In this document: piece by piece, positions 1-8,868 of the stretch
Layout: each line of letters opens with the position of its first letter
How positions within the stretch are numbered: the first letter of the stretch is position 1
NCBI GenBank assembly: GCA_902782125.1
Contig: CACZMA010000005.1
Coordinates: forward strand, 1 to 64,000
Source: Oscillospiraceae bacterium
GTDB lineage: Bacteria > Bacillota > Clostridia > Saccharofermentanales > Saccharofermentanaceae
DNA length: 64,000 bases
Direction: 5' to 3'
Position numbers and translations under genes: made by a program
The notes under the pieces: model-generated
The model's database searches: none
What the model was told of the DNA's origin: nothing
What the model saw: the letters and a program-made list of their open reading frames with translations, nothing else

Positions 1-95
1 CCACACCTGTTCCCATCCCGAACACAGAAGTTAAGCTCGCTGGTGCCGACAATACTCGGCTGGCAACGGCCCGGGAAGATAGGTTGCTGCCGGAT
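1..95 (+). rRNA. rrf: 5S ribosomal RNA, 5' truncated by the window edge
   Basis: The first ~95 bases carry the conserved 5S core (CCATCCCGAACACAGAAGTTAAGC) followed by the usual 3' half ending near GGTTGCTGCCGG. The 5' part lies outside the window. tRNA-Asn follows 5 bases later, so this is the distal end of a ribosomal RNA operon. The exact 3' end is estimated. Confidence 0.9.
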
Positions 96-100
96 CTTAT

Positions 101-176
101 TCCTCAATAGCTCAGCCGGTAGAGCGTTCGGCTGTTAACCGAAATGTCGCAGGTTCGAGTCCTGCTTGGGGAGCCA
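101..176 (+). tRNA. tRNA-Asn (anticodon GTT)
   Basis: A complete cloverleaf is readable: acceptor arms TCCTCAA/TTGGGGA, D-arm around AGCTCAGCCGGTAGAGC, anticodon stem CGGCT/AACCG-type around GTT, T-arm with GGTTCGAGTCC, discriminator G and an encoded CCA at 174-176. The anticodon GTT reads asparagine codons. It sits directly behind 5S rRNA and is followed 1-2 bases later by a terminator, so it closes the rRNA operon. Confidence 0.95.
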
Positions 177-177
177 G

Positions 178-208
178 AAAGACCTGAAGTTTTCTTCAGG
201 TCTTTTTT
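178..208 (+). terminator. Rho-independent terminator of the rRNA/tRNA operon
   Basis: A perfect 12-bp stem (178-189 with 194-205) has a TTTT loop and runs into a T-rich tail. Confidence 0.9.
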
Positions 209-376
209 GTTGCCTTTTTACATGTTTCTGGTAATTATGGTTTTGAAACATGAACCAGGCTGCTTTGGTCTTTTTAACCCCAGATGTCAAATTGTATATT
301 TTTTTTCGAGCAAGTTTGTGCATACATTTGATTTTCTGATTTCATTTTTTATTGACTATTCATTTTGTCAAATCGG

Positions 377-385
377 TGTTAGAAT
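377..385 (+). promoter_or_regulatory. Candidate extended -10 promoter
   Basis: TGtTAGAAT is an extended -10 element 22 bases upstream of the HEAT-repeat gene. The only -35-like hexamer (TTGACT at 352-357) is too far away for a standard spacer. A similar TGaTAGAAT precedes carB. Inferred from consensus only. Confidence 0.4.
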
Positions 386-406
386 TATCGCAAGGAGTGA
401 ATAGTA

Positions 407-748
407 ATGGCTAGAATCGATTCTCTCAGAGCAAAGATAAGCAAATACGCGTCGAAGGGTAAGCTCGACGGACTTATTAAGCTGTCGAACGATCCTGACG
501 ATGATGTTCGCATGGCTGTCGCGATTGCAATGGGTCAGATTCCCACCTATGAGAGCGGCATGGCTCTGATCCCGCTCATGCGCGACCCTTCACCTATGGT
601 TAGAGCTTCTGCAGCAACAGCTGCAGCTGATATTAATGCAAAGCATTGCCTCGAGTACGTTAAGAAGCTCGCATTCGGCGATTCTGATCCGAATGTCAGA
701 CTTACGGCAAAGGCAGCCTTTGATGTATTGAAGGATCAGGTAGTCTGA
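407..748 (+). CDS. Small HEAT-repeat protein
   Basis: A 113-residue soluble protein made of short alpha-helical repeats of the HEAT/PBS-lyase type. Units such as DPDDDVRMAVAIAMGQI and DPSPMVRASAATAAADI recur about every 30 residues and each carries the D-P-x-V-R signature. Such repeats form curved scaffolds for protein binding; the partner here is unknown. The ATG at 407 has AAGGAG 10 bases upstream. It is monocistronic, between the rRNA-operon terminator and its own terminator at 777-805. No catalytic motif is visible, so no specific function is assigned. Confidence 0.8.
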   Translation: MARIDSLRAKISKYASKGKLDGLIKLSNDPDDDVRMAVAIAMGQIPTYESGMALIPLMRDPSPMVRASAATAAADINAKHCLEYVKKLAFGDSDPNVRLTAKAAFDVLKDQVV

Positions 749-776
749 TATTTCACTGACAATGTAGTATATTAGT

Positions 777-805
777 TATGCCGGTTCATACCGGCATACT
801 TTTTG
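777..805 (+). terminator. Rho-independent terminator
   Basis: The 9-bp stem TATGCCGGT/ACCGGCATA has a TCAT loop and is followed by CTTTTT. It separates the HEAT-repeat gene from the next gene. Confidence 0.8.
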
Positions 806-841
806 GAAAGATATAAGGGATAGTAAAGGAGATTTGATATT

Positions 842-2203
842 ATGCCACACGGAGGAGGCGGCGGATCTGCCGGAGGCGGATTCCACGGAGGTTCGCACGG
901 CGGTTCAGGAAGCGGACGCAACACCATTTCACATACTTATTTTCCGGGTGCAAAGAGATACCGTTACAGGAAAGGCAACGGTCAGTATGATTATGTCTAC
1001 ATGAGGCAGGCTCCGGGCAAGGCGGAGCTCATCACGACAGTGATCACGTTCTGTGCAGTCATTGGTCTGCTCGGTTTCTCTGCGGTAGCGGTCATGCTCT
1101 CGGATAAGATCGCGCCCGAGAAACTCAAAGGATCTTATGTTTCTCCGGACAACCATATAGAAGGTTATGAGTATCTGGATAATACGGAAGATCTCGAGGA
1201 GGCACTTGAGGATTTCGAGGATCTCACAGGAGTATGCCCCGTAGTCTATGCAGTCTATAACGAGGATTGGGAAGACTACAAAGATCTTGAGGATTATGCC
1301 TATGATCTTTATGTTGATAACTATGATGACGAAGAGCACTTTATGATCGTATATTCGATCGACCCCGAGGATGCAGGCGACTGGTATTGGGAGTCGATGA
1401 TAGGCGACGATACAGATGACATCCTGACTGACAGCAAAGTCGAGAAGTTCGGCAAGGCCCTTCAGAAGAAGCTCGAGAGCGGAACGGAGCCGGGATTGGC
1501 TCTAGCCGAGACATTTGAGGATTCATTAGATTACATCATGGCTGCTCCCGCAGATTCCGGAGACAAGGGTGCTTCTTCCGTGATGATCTTTGTCATCATC
1601 ATCTTCATTGTAGCTATGGGTCTCACGCTCACTCAGTATACCCGTAAATACGAGAGGGTCGATGAGAACGGCAACCCGATCGAAGATACGGATGAACCCG
1701 CGGTCAAGGAGTTCACTCCGCTTGCAAATCCGAAGCAGCAGAAGTCGGCGGGTACGATTGCGATGGCAGCAGTAGCAATACTCTTTGTGCCTTTTATAAT
1801 GGTCGGGATCAAGCTGCTGGTTCAGGGAATAGATGATCTTACAAGCGGCAGCGGCAAGCTTCCTGTAGTCTTGATCATGGGCTTCATCTGGAACATGGTG
1901 ATCGTAATCGGAATAATATCTGTGATCAAGCGCATCAGGAAAGCAAACAAACTGAAGGAAGATCCGGAAGTGACAAAGGCCAAGGCAGAATCGTTCAAGA
2001 ATTCTCAAAGGCAGGCCGCTCCTTCGGTATCGCAGTATCCCGCACCCGAGGCAATGGATCAGCCCGAAGAGGAGAAGATGAATGCTTTCGAGAAGGCGCA
2101 GGTGTACGATGAATCCCTGATAGATGCGGCACTTAACCGCGAGAGCCATGTGGATTATGATGACGAAGACTACGAGAGAATGAAGAAGGACGGTTTTGAG
2201 TAA
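842..2203 (+). CDS. Membrane protein with TPM-like extracytoplasmic domain
   Basis: A 453-residue protein. It starts with a Gly/His/Ser-rich segment (residues 1-30), then has a membrane helix near residues 64-88. A very acidic domain at about 110-235 resembles TPM-type domains, with a segment like LEDFEDLTGVCPVVYAVY. Further helices lie near 248-268, 305-328 and 342-362, followed by a charged cytoplasmic tail. TPM-family proteins are poorly understood envelope proteins, some linked to membrane or photosystem quality control. AAAGGAG sits 10 bases before the ATG. The stop codon overlaps the start of the downstream cupin by one base, indicating co-translation. The TPM assignment is by pattern and length only. 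Confidence 0.65.
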   Translation: MPHGGGGGSAGGGFHGGSHGGSGSGRNTISHTYFPGAKRYRYRKGNGQYDYVYMRQAPGKAELITTVITFCAVIGLLGFSAVAVMLSDKIAPEKLKGSYVSPDNHIEGYEYLDNTEDLEEALEDFEDLTGVCPVVYAVYNEDWEDYKDLEDYAYDLYVDNYDDEEHFMIVYSIDPEDAGDWYWESMIGDDTDDILTDSKVEKFGKALQKKLESGTEPGLALAETFEDSLDYIMAAPADSGDKGASSVMIFVIIIFIVAMGLTLTQYTRKYERVDENGNPIEDTDEPAVKEFTPLANPKQQKSAGTIAMAAVAILFVPFIMVGIKLLVQGIDDLTSGSGKLPVVLIMGFIWNMVIVIGIISVIKRIRKANKLKEDPEVTKAKAESFKNSQRQAAPSVSQYPAPEAMDQPEEEKMNAFEKAQVYDESLIDAALNRESHVDYDDEDYERMKKDGFE

Positions 2204-2532
2204 TGATAATTGATTACAATGCGGTTGAATGGAAGGAGAACCCCGGCTTCAAGGGAGGAGAGGGTTCCTTCAACAACAAGATGTATGATGACGGCACGAA
2301 CAAGATGATGAAGGGCTGCCTTAAGCCCGGCTGTTCGATCGGTTACCATAAGCATGAAGGCTCCTGTGAGATCATCTTCATCGTAAGCGGTAAGGGGAAG
2401 CTCATTCAGGATGACGAGGAATTCGAAGTATCTCCCGAGCAGTGCCTCTACTGCCCCGAAGGTCATTCGCACAGTCTCATCAATAACGGTACGGAGGATC
2501 TTGTATTCTTCGCAGCGGTGCCTAAGCAGTAA
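2203..2532 (+). CDS. Small cupin-domain protein
   Basis: A 109-residue single-domain cupin. Cupin motif 1 is visible as IGYHKHEGSCEIIFIVSGKG (His, His, Glu metal ligands) and motif 2 as CPEGHSHSLINNG (distal His). The fold usually binds one divalent metal and acts as an isomerase, a dioxygenase or a small-molecule sensor; the substrate cannot be read from sequence. It overlaps the stop of the upstream TPM-like gene (TAATG) and faces the nuclease gene convergently, with only three bases between their ends. Confidence 0.8.
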   Translation: MIIDYNAVEWKENPGFKGGEGSFNNKMYDDGTNKMMKGCLKPGCSIGYHKHEGSCEIIFIVSGKGKLIQDDEEFEVSPEQCLYCPEGHSHSLINNGTEDLVFFAAVPKQ

Positions 2533-2535
2533 TAC

Positions 2536-3126
2536 TCACTCTTCTTTATAATCGTCGAAATAGTCCGCGTACTTAAGGTTCGGTTTGATGAACACGGGCT
2601 CGGCGTAGCCTTCGGATAACATGATCTCGTTGAGCATCAGGTATTCGCCGTCTTCTTCTATCCAGACGTAGGCCAGAGTCCTGTCGTACTGGTCGAACTG
2701 TTCGACGTCATATTCGAGGTAGACATACTCGGTATCCTCGAGAAGGCCTTTGAGGAACTCGGATGCCTGTCTGCCTTCTTCGGTGTTCATCTCCTCGTCG
2801 GGATGAACAGACTCCGGAGCATTGATGCCGGTAAGTCTTACCCTGAGTTTGTTGCCGTCCTTGTCATAGCAGATGATCGTATCGCCGTCGACGACCCTGT
2901 CGAATTCGCATTCGTTAAGAAGGGAAGTGTCCGCCTCTATCTCGAGGTCGAAATCGTCCGCATCATAACCGGGATCATCTGCGGCAGCCTCTGTCTGGCT
3001 GCCAAGATAGTCTGTCTCCAACTCATAGCCGGCGTACAGATCACACCCGGAGACGGCTGAGACCGCAAGTACGGCCGGCAGGATAAGTGTCAGATATTTG
3101 CTTTTACTTTTGAACATAGGTCTCAT
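2536..3126 (-). CDS. Secreted thermonuclease-family lipoprotein
   Basis: A 196-residue staphylococcal-nuclease-like protein. The N-terminus is a lipoprotein signal with lipobox VSGC (Cys about residue 28), so it should be anchored outside the membrane. The SNase domain spans about 72-190. VDGDT supplies a Ca-binding Asp, RLTGINAPES supplies the catalytic Arg and Glu, and YDRTLAYVW supplies the second catalytic Arg. The usual calcium-ligand Asp in the IDTPE motif is Asn here (INAPE). Such enzymes degrade extracellular DNA and RNA. The start could be the first Met or the Met three codons later; neither has a strong ribosome binding site. Confidence 0.82.
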   Translation of the reverse strand: MRPMFKSKSKYLTLILPAVLAVSAVSGCDLYAGYELETDYLGSQTEAAADDPGYDADDFDLEIEADTSLLNECEFDRVVDGDTIICYDKDGNKLRVRLTGINAPESVHPDEEMNTEEGRQASEFLKGLLEDTEYVYLEYDVEQFDQYDRTLAYVWIEEDGEYLMLNEIMLSEGYAEPVFIKPNLKYADYFDDYKEE

Positions 3127-3202
3127 TATAAACCATTACATATGAAAGGGATTTTTTCTTTTTAAGTTTGGAGCATCCGTAATATTTCTTGCGATAAATC
3201 TG

Positions 3203-3211
3203 TGATAGAAT
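3203..3211 (+). promoter_or_regulatory. Candidate extended -10 promoter of carB
   Basis: TGaTAGAAT lies 33 bases upstream of the carB start. The untranslated leader would be only about 25-30 bases, leaving no room for a PyrR-type attenuator. Confidence 0.45.
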
Positions 3212-3244
3212 TCATAACAGTAAATTTTCGCGGGGGTGGACACA

Positions 3245-6200
3245 ATGCCAAAAAGAGACGACATCAACAAGATCCTTATCATCGGTTCGGGCCCTATCAT
3301 CATCGGCCAGGCCTGCGAGTTCGATTACTCCGGCACACAGGCATGTAAGGCTCTTAGGAATCTCGGGTATGAGATCGTTCTTGTAAATTCCAATCCGGCT
3401 ACGATAATGACAGACCCGGATGTTGCCGACCGTACATATATCGAGCCGCTGAACGTTAAGCGCCTCGAGCAGATCATCGCCAAGGAGCGTCCTGATGCGC
3501 TGCTTCCTAACCTCGGCGGACAGTCAGGTCTTAACCTCTGCTCCGAGCTGTCACAGGCAGGCATCCTCGATAAGTACGATGTCAAGGTAATCGGCGTACA
3601 GGTTGATGCCATCGAGCGTGGTGAGGACAGGATCGAGTTCAAGGAGACCATGAACTCACTCGGTATCGAGATGCCGAGGTCTCACGAAGCTTATTCAGTT
3701 GACGAAGCACTTAAGATCGCAGAAGAGCTCCACTACCCCGTAGTTATCAGACCGGCATACACGATGGGCGGCGCAGGCGGCGGCCTCGTATACAATGTCG
3801 ACGAACTCAAGACCGTAGTCGAGAGAGGCCTCGCGGCTTCCATGATCGGCCAGGTCCTCGTAGAAGAATCCATTGCAGGATGGGAAGAACTCGAGCTTGA
3901 AGTAGTAAGAGACAGCAAGGACAACGTCATCACTGTCTGCTTCATCGAGAATATCGATCCTATCGGCGTGCACACGGGCGACTCTTTCTGCTCGGCCCCC
4001 ATGCTCACGATATCCCAGGAAGTCCAGGACAAACTCCAGGATTATTCATATAAGATAGTAAAGGCTATCGAAGTCATCGGCGGCTGCAACTGCCAGTTCG
4101 CTCACGATCCGGTAACGGACAGAACAGTCGTTATCGAGATCAACCCCCGTACATCCAGATCCTCCGCTCTTGCTTCCAAGGCGACGGGATTCCCCATAGC
4201 ATTCGTATCCGCGATGCTCGCATGCGGTCTCACGCTTGACGAGATCCCCTGCGGCAAGTACGGCACCCTCGATAAGTACTATCCGGACGGCGACTATGTC
4301 GTTATCAAGTTCGCGAGATGGGCTTTCGAGAAGTTCCACGGCGCTCAGGACAAGCTCGGTACGCAGATGCGTGCGGTAGGTGAGGTCATGAGCATCGGTA
4401 AGACCTACAAGGAAGCATTCCAGAAGGCCATCCGTTCCCTCGAGAAGGACCGCTACGGCTTGGGCTTTGCAAAGGATTTCAACAAGCTTTCCAAGGAAGA
4501 GCTCATGCTGAAGCTGACTGCTCCCTCTTCAGAGCGCCAGTTCATCATGTATGAGGCTTTGAGGAAGGGCGCTACCGTTGACGAGCTCTTCGAAGCAACG
4601 AAGATCAAGAAGTGGTTCATCGAGCAGATGAAGGAACTCGTTGACGAGGAGGAAGAACTCATCAAGCTCGCAGGCAGGATCCCTGAAGAATCCGTCCTCA
4701 GACAGGCTAAGCTCGACGGTTTCTCGGATAAGTATCTGTCGCAGATCTTAGGCGTATCCGAAGACCTCATCCGTAAGGCACGTTATGAGTTCGGCATCAA
4801 GGAAGCATGGGAAGGCGTTCATGTATCCGGCACAAAGGATGCTGCTTATTACTATTCTTCCTACCACATCGCTGAGGATAAGTCGCCTTCTTCCGAGAAC
4901 AAGAAGATCATGATCCTGGGCGGCGGCCCTAACAGGATCGGACAGGGAATCGAGTTCGACTACTGCTGCGTACATGCTGCGCTCGCACTCAAGAAGCTCG
5001 GCTTCGAGTCCATCATAGTAAACTGCAACCCTGAGACGGTATCTACAGACTACGATACTTCGGACAAGCTCTACTTCGAGCCTCTCACACTCGAGGACGT
5101 TCTTGCCATCTATGAGAAGGAGAAGCCTATCGGCGTTATCGCGCAGTTCGGCGGACAGACACCTCTGAACCTCGCAGCTTCCCTCAAGGCTAACGGCGTC
5201 AACATCCTCGGTACTACTCCGGAGACCATCGACCTCGCTGAGGACCGTGACCACTTCAGGGCAATGATGAAGCGTCTGGGCATCCCCATGCCTGAGGCAG
5301 GTATGGCAGTCAATGCAGACGAGGCCATCGCCATCGCAAGCAAGATCGGCTACCCCGTCATGGTACGTCCGTCCTTCGTCCTCGGCGGAAGAGGAATGGA
5401 AGTCGTTCACGACGACGCGATGCTCAGAGTCTATATGAATGCGGCAGTCGGCGTTACACCCGACAGACCGATCCTCATCGACCGTTTCCTGCACCACGCT
5501 ACTGAGTGTGAGGCAGATGCGATCTCTGACGGCACCAACTGCTATGTTCCCGCTGTCATGGAGCACATCGAGCTTGCAGGTATCCACTCCGGTGACTCTG
5601 CGTGCATCCTGCCTTCTCTGAACCTTACTGACGAGCAGGTTGCCACCATCAAGGAATACACAAGGAAGATCGCAGTCGAGATGAACGTTGTCGGTCTCAT
5701 GAATATGCAGTACGCGATCGAGGACGGCATCGTATATGTCATCGAGGCCAATCCGAGAGCATCCCGTACGGTACCGCTCGTATCCAAGGTAACCGGAACC
5801 AACATGGTAAGGATAGCTACGGATATCATGACAATGGGTCTTACAGGCCGTCCGTCGCCCGTTACGGAGCTTCACGACAAGAACATCCCGCACTACGGCG
5901 TCAAGGAAGCAGTCTTCCCGTTCAACATGTTCCAGGAAGTAGACCCCGTCTTAGGACCCGAGATGCGTTCCACGGGAGAGGTCCTCGGTCTTGCGAGCCA
6001 CTTCGGCGAGGCATACTTCAAGGCTCAGGAAGCAACGAAAACAGAGCTCCCGCTCGAGGGCACCGTTCTCCTGTCCGTATCTGACCTCGACAAGGTCGAC
6101 CTCATCGATGTTGCAAAGGCATTCAGCGATCTCGGCTTCAAGATCCTCGCTACGGGCGGAACATATCAGATGATCTCCGAGGCAGGCATCAAGGCCGAGA

Positions 6201-6460
6201 AGGTCAAGAAGCTCTATGAGGGCAGACCCAACATCGGCGACATGATCACTAACGGAGAAATAGATCTCGTCATCAATACTCCTGCAGGCAAGACTTCTGC
6301 GCACGATGACTCTTACATCCGTAAGGATGCCATCAAGCAGCATGTTCCGTACATCACGACCATGGCTGCGGCAAAGGCTTCTGCAGAAGGCATCAAGGCA
6401 GCCAGGGAGCATTCCTTTGAGGTTAAGGCTCTCCAGGATTTCCATGCCGAGATCAAGTGA
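3245..6460 (+). CDS. carB: Carbamoyl-phosphate synthase large subunit
   Basis: About 1,071 residues, the standard CarB length. It makes carbamoyl phosphate from bicarbonate, ammonia (from the CarA glutaminase) and two ATP, for arginine and pyrimidine synthesis. Both homologous ATP-grasp halves are visible: the first begins ILIIGSGPIIIGQACEFDYS, the second IMILGGGPNRIGQGIEFDY. The C-terminal MGS-like allosteric domain includes ILATGGTYQMI. The ATG at 3245 is preferred because GGGGGTGG lies 5 bases upstream and the protein then begins MPKRDDI as in homologues; a GTG at 3236 is also in frame. No carA is present in the window. A terminator follows. Confidence 0.97.
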   Translation: MPKRDDINKILIIGSGPIIIGQACEFDYSGTQACKALRNLGYEIVLVNSNPATIMTDPDVADRTYIEPLNVKRLEQIIAKERPDALLPNLGGQSGLNLCSELSQAGILDKYDVKVIGVQVDAIERGEDRIEFKETMNSLGIEMPRSHEAYSVDEALKIAEELHYPVVIRPAYTMGGAGGGLVYNVDELKTVVERGLAASMIGQVLVEESIAGWEELELEVVRDSKDNVITVCFIENIDPIGVHTGDSFCSAPMLTISQEVQDKLQDYSYKIVKAIEVIGGCNCQFAHDPVTDRTVVIEINPRTSRSSALASKATGFPIAFVSAMLACGLTLDEIPCGKYGTLDKYYPDGDYVVIKFARWAFEKFHGAQDKLGTQMRAVGEVMSIGKTYKEAFQKAIRSLEKDRYGLGFAKDFNKLSKEELMLKLTAPSSERQFIMYEALRKGATVDELFEATKIKKWFIEQMKELVDEEEELIKLAGRIPEESVLRQAKLDGFSDKYLSQILGVSEDLIRKARYEFGIKEAWEGVHVSGTKDAAYYYSSYHIAEDKSPSSENKKIMILGGGPNRIGQGIEFDYCCVHAALALKKLGFESIIVNCNPETVSTDYDTSDKLYFEPLTLEDVLAIYEKEKPIGVIAQFGGQTPLNLAASLKANGVNILGTTPETIDLAEDRDHFRAMMKRLGIPMPEAGMAVNADEAIAIASKIGYPVMVRPSFVLGGRGMEVVHDDAMLRVYMNAAVGVTPDRPILIDRFLHHATECEADAISDGTNCYVPAVMEHIELAGIHSGDSACILPSLNLTDEQVATIKEYTRKIAVEMNVVGLMNMQYAIEDGIVYVIEANPRASRTVPLVSKVTGTNMVRIATDIMTMGLTGRPSPVTELHDKNIPHYGVKEAVFPFNMFQEVDPVLGPEMRSTGEVLGLASHFGEAYFKAQEATKTELPLEGTVLLSVSDLDKVDLIDVAKAFSDLGFKILATGGTYQMISEAGIKAEKVKKLYEGRPNIGDMITNGEIDLVINTPAGKTSAHDDSYIRKDAIKQHVPYITTMAAAKASAEGIKAAREHSFEVKALQDFHAEIK

Positions 6461-6490
6461 GGCATATTTGCGGTAGCTGACATCAAAAAA

Positions 6491-6625
6491 TAGCAATATA
6501 TGAATAGCGTTCGCGCCGGAGATTTGGATTTCCGGCGCGTTCTTTTTGGAAAAATCGAGCAATAACAAGGGTTACAGCAACCGCTTGCACACCCCGATAC
6601 AAGTGCATTCGCGAATTAGCAATAT
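6491..6625 (+). promoter_or_regulatory. Candidate sugar-regulon operators upstream of xylB
   Basis: Two exact copies of TAGCAATAT occur, at 6491-6499 and 6617-6625. Weaker relatives lie at 6557 (GAGCAATAA) and 6575 (CAGCAACCG). The same 9-mer recurs at the other promoters of the sugar island. Binding by the AraC-family protein encoded at 14969-15895 is an inference. Confidence 0.6.
6511..6547 (+). terminator. Rho-independent terminator after carB
   Basis: The 9-bp GC-rich stem CGCGCCGGA/TCCGGCGCG (6512-6520 with 6531-6539) is followed by TTCTTTTT. Confidence 0.85.
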
Positions 6626-6743
6626 TCGTTGATTTTTTCCGTATCGCACAAATGACAGGCACTAATCTCTTCATTTTAGAAGATACATTTTTGCTCTAAT
6701 CTCCATTAGTATTAGTAGTAACGTTTTATTATCGGAGGTATTC

Positions 6744-8207
6744 ATGCTTTACATTGGTATCGATCTGGGTACTTCTGCCGTAAAGATACTTCTCATGAAG
6801 GACGGCGGCAGAGTTCTGAAGACTGTATCTGAGAGTTATCCGGTGCATTTCCCGCAGACGGGTTGGTCAGAACAGAATCCTGTTGACTGGTTCAACGGAA
6901 CAGTCAAAGGTATTAAGAGGATCCTTGAAGGATTCGACGGCAGCGAAGTCGGCGGAATCAGCTTCGGCGGACAGATGCACGGTCTTACTCTTCTGGATGC
7001 TAACGGCGATGTTATCCGTCCGGCGATCCTTTGGAATGACGGCAGATCACAGGTCGAGTCCGACTATCTGAACAACGAGGTCGGCAAGGAGTTCCTCTCC
7101 AAGCATACAGGCAATATCTCATTTGCCGGCTTTACGGCACCTAAGGTTCTCTGGGTAAAGAAGAACGAGCCCGAGAATTTTGCAAAGATCGCCAAGATCC
7201 TTCTCCCGAAGGATTATCTTGCATATCGTCTGAGCGGCGTTTTCGCTACGGACGTATCTGATGCTTCCGGCACGCTGTATTTCGATTGCGAGAACAGGAA
7301 GTGGTCTGATGCCATGATCGAAGTTCTCAGCATGAAGAAGGAGTGGCTGCCTGAGGTCTATGAGAGCTATGAAGTGATCGGCAAGATCCTTCCCGAAGTT
7401 GCAGACGAGCTCGGCATCAACAAGGACTGCATCATCGCAGCAGGTGCCGGTGACAACGCTGCAGCGGCCGTAGGTATGGGTATTATAGGCAACGGCGGAT
7501 GCAACATCTCGCTGGGTACGAGCGGTACCATCTTCATCTCATCTGACAAGTTCAAGAACGATTCGCAGAACTCGCTTCACGCATTTGACCATGCTGACGG
7601 CGGATTCCATCTCATGGGATGCATGCTGAGTGCTGCTTCCTGCAACAAGTGGTGGGTATCAGACATCCTCGATACCGAAGACTACGACAAGGAGCAGAGA
7701 GGCATCGAGGTCCTGGGCGAGAACAAGATCTTCTTCCTGCCTTACCTCATGGGCGAGAGATCACCTCTCAACAACCCCAACTGCCGTGCGATGTTCGTTG
7801 GAATGTCCATGGATACTACTCGTCTTGACATGACACAGGCTGTCCTCGAAGGCGTTGCATTTGCGCTCCGTGATTCTTTCGAATGCGCTAAGAAGATGGG
7901 ACTCGAGATCACAAGCTCTTCCATCTGCGGCGGTGGCGCGAAGTCCAAGCTCTGGCGTCAGATCGTTGCCAACGTATTAGGCATCGAGCTCACACAGACA
8001 GTCAACGACGAAGGCCCTGCAATGGGTGCCGCTATCCTTGCCGCAGTAGCATGCGGTGAGTATAAGAGCGTTGAGGAAGCCTGCAACTCCATCGTTATCA
8101 AGCATGTATCCGAAGTACCGGATCCTGAGATCACGGCACGCTATGAAGAGAGATACAAGGAATTCTCTAAGATTTATCCGACATTTAAGGAGGCTGGATT
8201 ATGGTAA
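6744..8207 (+). CDS. xylB: Xylulokinase (FGGY carbohydrate kinase)
   Basis: A 487-residue FGGY-family kinase. The N-terminal phosphate-binding motif is IGIDLGTSAVKILLM; GGISFGGQMHGLTLLD and AILWNDGRS are typical of xylulokinases; the C-terminal half has ICGGGAKSKLWRQI. It would phosphorylate D-xylulose with ATP to xylulose 5-phosphate for the pentose phosphate pathway. ATCGGAGG precedes the ATG. It is first in a three-gene operon, overlapping the DUF4867 gene by 7 bases, with a fucose-isomerase-like gene third. TAGCAATAT operators lie upstream. FGGY kinases shift specificity easily, so ribulose or another ketose is possible. Confidence 0.88.
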   Translation: MLYIGIDLGTSAVKILLMKDGGRVLKTVSESYPVHFPQTGWSEQNPVDWFNGTVKGIKRILEGFDGSEVGGISFGGQMHGLTLLDANGDVIRPAILWNDGRSQVESDYLNNEVGKEFLSKHTGNISFAGFTAPKVLWVKKNEPENFAKIAKILLPKDYLAYRLSGVFATDVSDASGTLYFDCENRKWSDAMIEVLSMKKEWLPEVYESYEVIGKILPEVADELGINKDCIIAAGAGDNAAAAVGMGIIGNGGCNISLGTSGTIFISSDKFKNDSQNSLHAFDHADGGFHLMGCMLSAASCNKWWVSDILDTEDYDKEQRGIEVLGENKIFFLPYLMGERSPLNNPNCRAMFVGMSMDTTRLDMTQAVLEGVAFALRDSFECAKKMGLEITSSSICGGGAKSKLWRQIVANVLGIELTQTVNDEGPAMGAAILAAVACGEYKSVEEACNSIVIKHVSEVPDPEITARYEERYKEFSKIYPTFKEAGLW

Positions 8208-8866
8208 TTTACGAACAGTATTCCGAGCGTTTCCGCAAGTACGGCCGAGTTATCAAGAACATTGATGTAGCGCCGGTCATCGATGCACTGAACAATATCC
8301 CGATCCCTGAGAACGGTGTCGAGTACAAGCCTACGGTAGATTCTCTTGAGAAGGCTTCCGCGAGTGTTGATCTGACCAGGATCTTCGGCGGCGAGCTCAA
8401 GCTCGAGACAGGTTACTGCGCAGGTCACAACCAGTATCTCAATGCCGTTGAGTATCACAGATCTTCAGAGATCAACATCGCAGCTACAGACTGCATCCTG
8501 CTCCTCGGTCAGAGAGCAGACGTCACGGACGATTTTGAATATGACACATCCAAGATAGAGGCTTTCCGCATCCGCAAGGGTACTGCGGTAGAGCTCTTCG
8601 CAACAACACTTCATTACGCACCTTGCGGAATCGAAGGAAGCGGATTCATGGTAGGCGTAGTACTTCCTTACGGAACGAACTTCGACCTCGAAGAAGAGCA
8701 CATCGACTGTCTGGCAGATTCAGACGATGAAGACAAGCTCCTTACCGCAAAGAACAAGTGGCTTATCTGCCATCCGGGCGCCAAGGGCGAAGAAGGACAC
8801 TTCCCCGGTTTAGTAGGTTCTAATATCAAAGTAGATATTAAGAAAAATCAGCTGGAGGAATTGTAA
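8201..8866 (+). CDS. DUF4867 family protein
   Basis: A 221-residue soluble protein that I place in DUF4867, a family found beside fucose-isomerase-like enzymes. It has no signal peptide or membrane segment. The middle contains conserved-looking stretches such as ETGYCAGHNQYLNAVEYH and GTAVELFATTLHYAPC. The repeated histidines, a glutamate and the beta-rich pattern suggest a cupin-like sugar-handling fold. AAGGAGG lies 7 bases upstream of the ATG, which overlaps the xylB stop. Its place between a kinase and an isomerase suggests a role in ketose handling, for example as an epimerase or accessory protein, but no activity can be read directly. Confidence 0.75.
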   Translation: MVIYEQYSERFRKYGRVIKNIDVAPVIDALNNIPIPENGVEYKPTVDSLEKASASVDLTRIFGGELKLETGYCAGHNQYLNAVEYHRSSEINIAATDCILLLGQRADVTDDFEYDTSKIEAFRIRKGTAVELFATTLHYAPCGIEGSGFMVGVVLPYGTNFDLEEEHIDCLADSDDEDKLLTAKNKWLICHPGAKGEEGHFPGLVGSNIKVDIKKNQLEEL

Positions 8867-8868
8867 TT

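Noticed and set aside
3127..3244. PyrR-type attenuator or pyrimidine leader before carB
   Set aside because: No hairpin followed by a T-run and no PyrR-binding loop were found; the leader is very short.
4748..5893. A 381-codon open frame on the minus strand inside carB
   Set aside because: It is antisense to a fully conserved CarB region, has no ribosome binding site and a composition typical of a reverse-frame shadow.
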